DNA of 64,000 nucleotides from Glandiceps talaboti (taxonomy: Eukaryota > Hemichordata > Enteropneusta > Spengelidae): the NCBI RefSeq assembly GCF_964340395.1, contig NC_135566.1, positions 18,474,501 through 18,538,500 on the forward strand, written 5' to 3'. This document shows positions 55,601-64,000 of the stretch, piece after piece; within the stretch, counting starts at the first letter, position 1; each line of letters starts with the position of its first letter. A model generated the notes under the pieces. That model ran no database searches, was not told where the DNA came from, and saw nothing but the letters and a program-made list of their open reading frames with translations. The position numbers and the translations under genes are program-made.

Positions 55601-58167
55601 TATCAGTACCTGTATTTGTTTGTGTAATTTGTAACAAAAATGCTGCGTGAGATATAAAAAACACCATATCGCTTAATTGAATTTGAAACCCTAAAGTGTT
55701 CCTGGTTTGGTAGTAAGAAGGCATACATAGAAGTATGTAGTTACACTAATACACACAGACACTTATATATGCATATACACACATTGACTTGGTACACACA
55801 TTTGCACAGTGAGTTGTGTTATTGTCTAATTTTATACCCTTTATCATTTGTCTAAACTTTGGCACAGTGACTTGAAAAAATACAAATAAAATGCTTGTCA
55901 GTCAGTGAAATATTAATCATAATTTCATCGCAAACTACCTAATCCCCTGCATATGCTGTTTTCAATACTTTATTTGGAAGGCAAACAAGTGCTGAAATGT
56001 GTTGAATTCAGTTCTAAATTTTAGTCATGTTTTTAGATAATTTCTACAGTAAGGTAAAAGTTAAAGCATCTAGTTTGAATACACATTGCACACACACCAC
56101 ACAAAGTAATTTTGCTAAAAAATACATAAGTCATACAAACAGCAGGACTAATTTGGTTAAAGGACTAATGTTCAATCCCGGGTCAGTGTCTTGACACTTC
56201 CAACATGTAACTGTGTATATCATTTTCACAAATACAGTCCCCAAAACACAACTACAATGTATTTTCCAAAAACACTGACAGATTTCTTTCCTGTATATTC
56301 ATAATACCGTAGTCCAACATTAGGAGATAAAAAATCTGTAATACTGTCTATAACGGTAGTTTCATCGGTGCTGTATGAGCTCTCTAAACGTATTACAAAG
56401 TCAAAGTCATCTAGTATAATGAGTGTCATCTTAATCCAACCACTATTTATATGTAGAGCAGGCCTTTAAAGTATTTGTGTGTGACTTGTGTATTGGGTTA
56501 AATATATTCAATTGTTACACTGGCTACATGTCAATTAACCTAAAACCATGACACTGTTGAGCTGATGCAAATCTCATGTATATTATAATTTGGTATAATT
56601 TCAGGGCTACAGCCGAGAGTAATCTAGATAATCCAACCAGTGCTCCAGATGTTAGTATCACTATCGCAAATAATGATACTGATTTCGTTATCCGGTGAGT
56701 GTATACCAAGACTTAAAAATGAGTATAATGAAATGGTGTTTGAATAAATGCTGTTGTGTGGCAGATATGTTGTGTATTGATACCCTGCAAAGGAATCCGA
56801 CTTGTTATTGTCAGATGTGGTTCGTTGATAACCCTGTGAAATGAGGGCTGGCAAGATAAAATGATAAAAAACAGTGATGTATCAGTATGATTGTGTACTT
56901 GATTGTGTATAGTACAATGACATGGTATTTTGCTGAGCTGTTCAGTAAAGTGAAATTTGCCTGTGTTCTCCAGCTGTTTGACCATTTTGAAGGCTCCCCA
57001 CTAAAAGTCCTTCTAGAATGTGGATTCTTCTAAATTCACTCTCCGTGAAATGGTGGTCTTTATTCTCTGACTGAATGAATATGGAATGATAGAGTCTAGG
57101 GGAAAACATCTAGATGATTTGATTATAGTGAGTGTGTGGTTTGCATTGCTGCAATACTGGTGATGTAATCTTGCATTGAATGAATATTCATGACTGACCA
57201 GCACAACTGCAAGATTGGGGAGAACCCAGTTTTGAGGCTTGTGCATGGAATGGTTGTTCTCGTTTGCTAATTTTATTGTTGTATGACTTCTGTAGGATTT
57301 CAGATCGTGGTGGCGGTATACCACACCAAAATGTTGGCAAGGTGTTCCAGTACCACTTCACCACATCTGGCAGTTGTACAGATGAACGTGTCACTCGTGG
57401 ACTGTTTGGTGAAATCATGAACGCTGACCAGCAGGGACCTGGTGGTGGACCAATGCATGGGTAAGTTTGTCTTCTACATATTGACGTGTAATATCAGCCA
57501 TATTTATGACTAAGAATTGTCAGCATTCTAAATCAATTACAGCTATGGAATACTGCCCTCAATGTCTTCTAATGTTTCCATGTATATTTGATGCAAATTT
57601 TAGAAATGTCAGTCCCATTGAAGCAATTGATGGCTCTTTAAATGTATACTGCCCTCTATGTCTTCTTATCAATCCTTGAATATTTGCCTTGATGTGAATA
57701 TTATAGAAATGCCAGTGTCCCAAATAGTTGACAGCCTGGTAGAGTATACTGCCCTCAACCTCTTCTATTCAACCCACAAATGATATGCTGATATGTGAAA
57801 TGCCACTGTCCCAAATAGATGGCAGCCTTTTAGAGATATGCTGCCCTCAATGTCTTGAAATTAATCGTGAATATTTTCGTAAATTTTTGAAACGCTGCCA
57901 TCTCAAACAGATTAATCCCTTTAGGGTGTAGAGATATACTGCCCTCAACGTCTTCTAATTATGTTAAAATGATTGCAAATTTGTAGAGTAATAACCAAAT
58001 ATTATTTCCTCTGACTTCAAAGATTTGGTTTTGGTCTACCAACTTCCCGTGCCTACGCCGAGTACCTTGGTGGGACACTGACTCTCCAGAGTATGCAGGG
58101 CATTGGAACAGACGTCTATCTACGCCTTAGACACATTGACGGCAAAGTGGAAAGTTTCCGCATTTAG
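37736..58167 (+). CDS. BCKDK: Branched-chain alpha-ketoacid dehydrogenase kinase, mitochondrial (10 exons)
   Basis: Exons: 37736-37945, 41407-41475, 49351-49509, 50077-50196, 50793-50891, 54051-54124, 55208-55336, 56605-56694, 57296-57460 and 58023-58167. All introns are GT-AG and phases agree. The product has 419 residues, close to the 412 of the human protein, and is collinear with it. It phosphorylates the E1-alpha subunit and shuts down branched-chain amino acid breakdown in the mitochondrial matrix. Residues 1-42 form an Arg/Ser/Leu-rich targeting presequence without acidic residues near the start. Residues 94-230 form the four-helix domain ([13 protein letters not shown], 204-216). The GHKL ATP site follows: N-box with E280 and N284 ([10 protein letters not shown]), G1 box D320-R-G-G-G (320-324), and the G372-F-G-F-G-LPTS lid and G2 region. 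The C terminus is VESFRI, as in orthologues. PDHK paralogues are excluded by SFYNQSAID near residue 60 and VGCNPTI in exon 3. The stop TAG is at 58165-58167. Confidence 0.97.
37946..41406 (+). other. BCKDK intron 1
   Basis: A 3.5 kb intron with donor GTAAGA and acceptor TTTTCAG. It contains a GT microsatellite (40592-40646) and a 21-base tandem duplication (GGTTTTAACTCCCACCTGCT at 40962 and 40985). No other gene recognised. Confidence 0.85.
43776..43918 (+). repeat. Dispersed repeat, family C (copy 2)
   Basis: Diverged match to 9201-9345 in the same orientation, within BCKDK intron 2. Confidence 0.7.
45074..45440. mobile_element. MITE-like element with about 110-base inverted ends, family G
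   Basis: GATTACTACGATCATCTCCA (45117) pairs with TGGAGATGATTGTAGTAATC (right). TCTGTGCTACCCCC pairs with GGGGTAGCACAGA inside, and AGTCTAGTTCCTATATGA pairs with TCATATAAAAACCAGACT outside. The centre is about 130 non-coding bases. It lies in BCKDK intron 2. Confidence 0.82.
45475..45550. repeat. (GTAGT)n with central (GTCGT)n block
   Basis: GTAGT units flank six or so GTCGT units, a clean block substitution. It lies 35 bases after the family G element. Confidence 0.9.
46617..46950. repeat. (GTCT)n then (ATCT)n microsatellite
   Basis: About 95 bases of GTCT are followed by mixed units and then about 90 bases of ATCT. The long Leu-Ser-Val-Cys open frame here is an artefact. Confidence 0.93.
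47656..47824. mobile_element. Small TIR element, about 169 bases
   Basis: TTTAAAGGCCCATGTC at the left and CATTGGCCTTTAAA at the right form inverted ends. It is non-coding and lies in BCKDK intron 2. The motif AAAGGCCCATGTCAG also appears near 101-115. Confidence 0.5.
49607..49863. repeat. Compound TG / ATGT / ACGT / GCGT microsatellite
   Basis: A TG run (49617-49654) is followed by ATGT, CTGTACATGTGT, ACGT and ATGT blocks in BCKDK intron 3. Confidence 0.92.
52095..52550. mobile_element. Long foldback element of about 455 bases, family H
   Basis: Almost the whole element is an imperfect palindrome centred near 52322. GAGTCAGCAGAAATAATATA pairs with TACATTATTTCTGCTGACTC. TGACATCACCTACAA pairs with TTGTAGGTGATGTAAAA. 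ATTTTCATAAACT pairs with AATTTATGAAAAC. It lies in BCKDK intron 5. Confidence 0.87.
54616..54790 (+). repeat. Family F internal fragment
   Basis: ATGAACTAATGTG, TTGCAGT, TTAAATGGTTTATTTC and AATGTAGCAAGAAATTG match 14937-15077 in the same order. Terminal repeats are missing. In BCKDK intron 6. Confidence 0.75.
55346..55710. mobile_element. Foldback element of about 365 bases, family I
   Basis: GACTTTAGTGTTTCA pairs with TGAAACCCTAAAGTG. TTTTTGTTACAAATGACA pairs with TGTAATTTGTAACAAAAA. TCTCATTGTGAACACAAAT pairs with ATTTGTGTTCACAGTGA. It begins about 10 bases after the exon 7 donor of BCKDK. Confidence 0.85.
57545..57962. repeat. Minisatellite, about 100-base unit, about four copies
   Basis: Units begin with ATACTGCCCTCAATGTCTTC (near 57549, 57646, 57747, 57838 and 57943) and contain GAAATGCCAGTGTCCCAAAT-type cores. 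The array fills most of BCKDK intron 9, ending about 60 bases before the last exon. Confidence 0.82.
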
Positions 58168-60262
58168 ATGTTCATCTCTTGAACGAATAAACTGCTAAGA
58201 CATAGAGAGATGAAGTGTGGCAGTGGTTTCAATACAATTTGTATACTGTGCTCATGTATGGCATATGGCAAAAAAAACAAAAAACTGTTGTTTTGTCAAT
58301 GTCAGTAATATCACTCAAAATCAACGTTTTAATTATTCAGAATTTTAAAAAGCGCACAGAACATACCGCAGTGTTCATACAAAAGAGATGCCTGTAAAAT
58401 GAGACTTTATTGATGATAGGGCATTACAGGGTAGAGGGGAATTATTTTCGAATTACAGGTTCTGAGTTTCAGAGAGGATCACAGGTTGTGAGTACTTGAT
58501 GAACAGTGTGAGCTGTCATATGCTTGGAAAAAGACAGACGAAATAATACTACCAAGTTTCTTATGACACAACCTCTCTCTGCATTTAAAGGCTAGATGAC
58601 TTGCATTTTGGGAAAAAGATGCAAAAAAAAAAACATGTACAAAAAAATTAGTCATTCGATATAGTGATAGATATTTTATGTGATAAGTTGACTGATTGCT
58701 TGGAATCTAACTAGCCATTTAAGTTTGATCAGAAAGATGTAAAATCAAGTATGTTAACCAAGTCATGTTTCAAATATATATTATATATCCTGACATTTCA
58801 AAAAATTTATCTTATTATTTTAGTATATACATTGACTTTTCTAGAGAGTATTATTACACAACACGTGTTAGCATGTACACAACCACACATATGTACACAA
58901 ACTACTGTACTACAAGAATCACACCAATTTTACGAACTCAAGTTCATCTCTTTGAAAACTTTGTATATTTTGTAGACTTAGCGCACATCATCCTGGTGCA
59001 AGATTTTCCTTGAACGCCAACTTAGTAATACTCGGTAATAGTTGAATAGAATGGCACTTTCGTAGACAGAGTGCTGAAAATAATGACGTTTTTATTTCAG
59101 CGTCGGTTGAGTTGTATGTTCTCGGAGTTGGATTCAGGAGTATTTTGTGTGGTAGTCTCGACTGTTTTGTGGAATGGAGAAGTGTTTCAACTTTTTCTTG
59201 CTCTTAAAACTGGAACGGGGAAGAAGTCGTCAAAGAATTCATATGAAGTAATTTTTTGATGTCTTAAGTGAAACTGTGTTTTGTGCCATGGTAGTCTGTA
59301 GTCTCAGCTCGTAGTCAGGTCATGTGATCTGTACCTGTGTCTGGGTGAAAGGTCATGTTGGCTCAATATAGATGCATAATTACTCAATTGTATTAAAGTT
59401 AGAAAATCAGCCCAGTACAGTTTTGTGTAGTAACTTTTAGATGTACATCTGTAGTCGATTGGCAGACACAGTATATTTAAAGAACGCTTGGAGGGAAACA
59501 TCCTTCAACAGTATAATCTCTTCAGTGTGAAACATTTATGTGTATATAACTCACAGTGATGGAAGATAGCATGAAAAGTACAAGTAGAGGTCACAGGTCT
59601 AACCTTCAAGTGTGTTCTAGTAACGTGTAAGTGATATTTGGTAGTTGTTAGGAGAGTGGTAGGAACCACTTTGTGACCTCGATTTCTGAAATAAAATTGT
59701 TGAATTTTGGGGGAGACAAGAAACTTTCCTTGTTACCCTGCATTGTAATAACCATTGGTAAAATTGGAAATCTTCTTTTGATTTAGGTGTTTCAAATTAG
59801 TAGTACTCGTATCAGATCTAAAATTAATACTGTACTCGTATCAGATCTCCAATGGTCTTAGTTTATACTTTTAGTTATGACATCAGAACTGACTACCTTG
59901 GGAGGGCAGTATACTCCCGTTTTAAAGTATGACTTTGAAGTGGGAAACCAGAGGGTTTTTTGGTGTTTGAAATCTGGTTGGATTCACCCAACTATATGAA
60001 GTACAAAGCATTTTGCAATCACAACTTCTGTGAAGTCTTTTTCAAATTTCTGCTTGGATTGTGCCGGTTTTTATTTGCAGCAGTGTTTTCATTATTTTAC
60101 ATACACGTTGTTGACCACATGTTTAATTTATCCATCTATTTTCTTTCCTCAAAAATGTAGATGTCTTTTTTTTATCTCTCGGTCTTCCAGTGGATCACAA
60201 GTATTTGTTGTAAGTCATGTGATCATCTCTGCTGACTGAGGGAAACTTGTCTATGAAATAAA
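58168..60262 (+). other. BCKDK 3' UTR candidates with poly(A) signals
   Basis: AATAAA hexamers follow the stop at 58186-58191, 59690-59695 and 60257-60262. The last is followed by a GT-rich stretch (TGTGTCTATTTGG), a reasonable cleavage context, so the 3' UTR may be about 2.1 kb. The first signal, 19 bases after the stop, would give an extremely short UTR. No further coding exon is visible in this stretch. Confidence 0.4.
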
Positions 60263-62659
60263 AATGTGTCTATTTGGTTTGACATTCATCAAATGTATTC
60301 TAATTTTGTGTTTGCATTGTTTGATTGTCTTGCTATATGGATGTGTAATTTCGTGAGATGTGTATTTGTGTTGAGGGCTTGATAAATGGGTGTATCATTA
60401 ATTTCTTTTCTGAATAGACAACAAAAGTGTAGTGTTTTTGGAAATGTCAAAGTCAATTAACATCATGGCATGGCATGATTGTGGTCCGTGCTGGAGAGGT
60501 TAAAACATCAGTTTCAAGTTTACCCATTCCCACAGTATTCGATATGATTCATGGTGCCATGAACCATAAGAGTCCCTCTCTGTCTCGCTGACGATATATT
60601 TTTCATTTAAAAAAAAAATATTTTGCTCAATTCATTAATGACTATCAAAGTATAGTTGTTTTCTGCAAATCAGATGGAACCTTTTAAAAGCTTGCATCCA
60701 TAATTTTGGAGAAACCTAAATAAAAAGACCACATCTTTGATAGCTTTGACAACGCACTCTATAAACAAAGGCAATTTATCAACTTGTTTATAGAGGGCGC
60801 TCTTCAGCATGACAAACGGGTAGATCAAACGTCACAGAACTGAGGACTACATATTGCAAAACCAAACCCAATATTTTATTGACACCATGCAACAGAGATC
60901 TGATTGACTTGCAGGAAAAAATTATTAGCAATCATGAAAACAGTGAAAGGATTATTACAATTCTGCAAAACATGAACAGAAAAAATTTCATAATTTGACT
61001 ATATACATAGGATTTCATACAAAATCTGAACAACAAAACTGATGTGAAATACCCTCCCCTCCGATAATCTGATGACGAAAAAACAATTATTTTTTGAAAG
61101 CAAAACATTATAAATAAAAGTACTACTCTGTGATTTCCCTGCTATATGGACAAATGATGTCATTTATTTTTTTTGGTATCATTTAAATCTTTCATTTATT
61201 TCAAACCCTTTTATGAAAAAAAAATCAATGAAAATCAATTCTATCGAAAACAGTCTGACCCAGTGTTAGAAAGAAAATCCAAATGGCTAAAAAATTGAGT
61301 GAATGTTCATGCAAATGATCGACTAACTAGGATCAATGGCAGCGGCATACATCTTATGTCTACCATGTGTCAAATTTGACAATGTTAGGGGGTCTAAAGT
61401 GTGACATGACATCATCACCTTTCTCATATGACCATAGAGGGCATCGTTTTAAAGATTTTCAGATTCATAAATATAGGGTCTCAAACAAAAGATGGACACA
61501 TCAACAAAACAAATCTTACAGACTGCAATCAGAAAGCCGAGTGAAATAATACTCACCAATTGTAATAATCATAAGCAGTGCAAATGAAAATAAGAGGATA
61601 TGTTTCTAGATCTGCCAAAAGTTGCATGCTGAGGATGATGCTGTACAGTACACTCTATAAAAGCTAAATCCCCCGATGAAAATAAAAGTTAGAATATTTT
61701 CACTATTGCACTATCTATTGCCAAAATTCAGTTACTGCTTGTCAACAATGAATGCTTGGGGGCAGTATAACTATAAGACTGTACATTAAAAGTCCTGTTG
61801 TTCCACCCTCATTGGCCTTTGTGAGAGGTGTAAGCAGGTGAACAAAAGAGATGCACAAATATATTTATAGTATGTTCCAACCTCTCTGAACAGTTGCACA
61901 CATGAAAAAAAAATTGAATTTGCAGCAAACCTACATTAATTCTTGCTAAAGGTGCACAAAGCATTGTGTACAGTTGTCAGACATGCACACCAAAAGCATA
62001 TTGTAGTAGTATGCACAGCAGAGGCAGTTGAAGTCTATAGATGTACTTGCCACTACACCAACATATGATAACATGACTGTGACACAACATGATATCAACA
62101 AATACAATGGAATAAACACCAAATATGACTTTAAATAAATTCAAGACACAAGACAAACAGAAGGCACATGAAAAACTTATAAGGTAGATAATATTATTAT
62201 TGAAACCAGCCCACTGTGTCACACACTATTTTCAGAGTTGACTTTAAACCAAGGCTGCTAGGCCAATATTCCACCTATTGTCTAGAGACAAATGTCCATT
62301 CTCGCAAATCAGAGCATATTTTTCTGCTGCGACATTGAAAAATAAAAGTACAGTTGTCACAAAGAAGGCCGTGGTGATTCAACTATCAGGTGATGATAAA
62401 AACTTTGCACATGACAATAGTAACGGGTCTGTCACTTAACGATTTCTGTATTTCTTATTCGCACTGTTCACCACAGATAGGTAAATAAAAAAATTTGAAG
62501 AATTAAACAAACTTCAATAAATCAGTGTGTTTATAAAAAATAGCACCAATGGCATTGTAGCACAACTGCAGTTTTTAAAAACATTTACCCACATGCTGAT
62601 CCATGCTAGGTATAGGTGTTCATTTGCCTATCCAGCCCTGTTGTTATCTTTGCAATATA
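60263..62659. other. Intergenic or possible 3' end of a minus-strand gene
   Basis: No coding exon recognised. A minus-strand AATAAA (plus-strand TTTATT at 60875-60880) and AT-rich sequence could be the end of a 3' UTR of a gene right of the window. This is weak. Confidence 0.3.
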
Positions 62660-63515
62660 TGCGATCATTTGGCTGTTGCTATGGACATGGTCTTGTCGTT
62701 AGGCGTATTTGCATACACTTTTTGAATGTTCACTTGACGAAGAATCCGTTATCTTTGTGAAATACACCTTTGTTTGGCTGTTGCTATGGGCGTGGTTATG
62801 GTTGCTAGGGATATTTAAATACATTTTTTGAATGTTTACTCACTTGTGCACGATATTATTTTAGCAAAATATACTGCCATTTGGTTGTTGCTAAGGGTGT
62901 GGTCATGGTTGCTAGGGCCAGTTGTGTCAAAATATTTTGAACAAAATCTGCAAAATAACACTCACATCACAGAAACATCTCACCAAATTTCAGTCTCATT
63001 GACCAAGTACTTTTTGAGATACAATTTTGACCACATTCACATTTTTACACCTAATTTGCATATATCGCTGATGAGATCATTATATGCTTAATATCTCTTC
63101 ATCTATACACCCCCAAATGCATGTCCATTAAGTTTCAGCCCAATGTGCTCAGTAGTTTAGGAATTAAAGATTTTTGACCAAAAAGACACATTTTTAGCCC
63201 TAATTTGAATATTACTGATGGAATCATATCATGAACAAATCTTAATCTAAACACCCCTAAGAACGTTGCCACCAAATTTCAGACCAATCTGGCCTGTAGT
63301 TTTTTTAGTTTAATTTTTTTTTACCAAAAATGACATTTTTTAACCCAAATCACACACCTGAGATGTGATCATTTTGCTTTGAACAATTTCCCAACTAGAT
63401 ATCAAAAGTAATGAATGTCCCCACCAAATACCAAGGCAATTGGTCTGGCAATTTTTGAGTTTAAGTCGTCCACACACACATACACACAAACAGACAGACA
63501 GACAGACAGACAGAC
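62660..63515. repeat. Composite tandem repeat: three 107-base units, then four 120-base units, then CA/CAGA
   Basis: Three units start GGCTGTTGCTATGG (62671, 62776) or GGTTGTTGCTAAGG (62883). Four diverged units follow around CACCAAATTTCAG (about 62990, 63125, 63270, 63421), each with AATTTGCATAT- or GATGAGATCAT-like cores. The block ends in CACA and CAGA (63487-63514). Confidence 0.75.
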
Positions 63516-64000
63516 GGACGGGCAGACATGCACCATGCTTACAGCACTACTGAACCTTATCAGTTCAGTTGTGCTAAAAACTGTTCTGAATACAAGATAT
63601 TAAATGAATTCAAAAAGAGAAAAGATTTCAATCTGAAAGAAACCAACAAAACTACTCAATATTAATTTATCAATGTGAATGATTCATGTATGAAATATTA
63701 CTTAATATTGTCTTGTATTTCTTCTAAAGCTAGAGGTCGTAAAACAGCACTCTATACATTTGGCATTTGAACGTTTCTAACTGTACATTAATATACATCA
63801 GTCAAACTTAAATGAGTTATAAATTCATCCCATTGTAGTGACTGACTCCAACCCCCACTCCCTCCCCCACCCATGTACACATAAATCGACTTTAAACTCT
63901 CCTCCTCCCAGTAAGAGGACACACACACATTTACTGACCCACTCTCTAAATAAGTATGTGAACAGATCATTTCTAGAGCTCCATCTTAGAAAGTTTGTAC
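63516..64000. other. Right edge, no feature seen
   Basis: AT-rich sequence with no supported gene. Confidence 0.45.

Overview
The window is nuclear DNA of an animal. Genes are split into many small exons by GT-AG introns of up to 8 kb, the DNA is AT-rich, and simple repeats (CAGA, CATA, CT, GT arrays) and short foldback transposons are common. Many extracellular LDLa exons bounded by phase-1 introns, plus WxxW domains, fit a marine invertebrate (amphioxus, hemichordate or lophotrochozoan are candidates). The sequence alone does not settle which. I found no RNA gene, CRISPR array or bacterial feature.

Region 1 (1-16.3 kb, minus strand): a large secreted or cell-surface protein gene, reconstructed from 17 exons whose phases all agree. 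It encodes a signal peptide, a short propeptide ending in a furin-like RIRKR site, seven LDLa modules, two tandem WxxW (Mucin2_WxxW-type) domains, an acidic/Asn-rich linker, and at least six more LDLa modules. The last exon runs off the left edge, so the gene is incomplete.

Region 2 (16.5-22.3 kb): mostly non-coding, with one orphan candidate exon (18490-18864, plus strand) and several repeats.

Region 3 (22.4-27.5 kb, plus strand): a three-exon gene for a protein of about 1267 residues. Its first half belongs to a transposase-like family found in many aquatic animals. The acidic residues expected of an active enzyme look partly lost, and a disordered tail of about 600 residues follows. It looks like a domesticated or decaying transposase gene. 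A degenerate tandem array built around ACTGCCAA follows it (27.55-28.73 kb).

Region 4 (29-37 kb): no gene recognised; microsatellites and foldback elements.

Region 5 (37.7-58.2 kb, plus strand): a complete ten-exon gene for mitochondrial branched-chain alpha-ketoacid dehydrogenase kinase (BCKDK, 419 residues), with CCAAT boxes upstream and poly(A) signals downstream. Its introns hold several long inverted-repeat elements and a minisatellite.

Region 6 (60.3-64 kb): no supported gene; a composite two-part tandem repeat lies at 62.66-63.51 kb.

The three genes have no evident functional link. The shared theme is heavy invasion by non-autonomous foldback (MITE-like) elements, several of which recur within the window.
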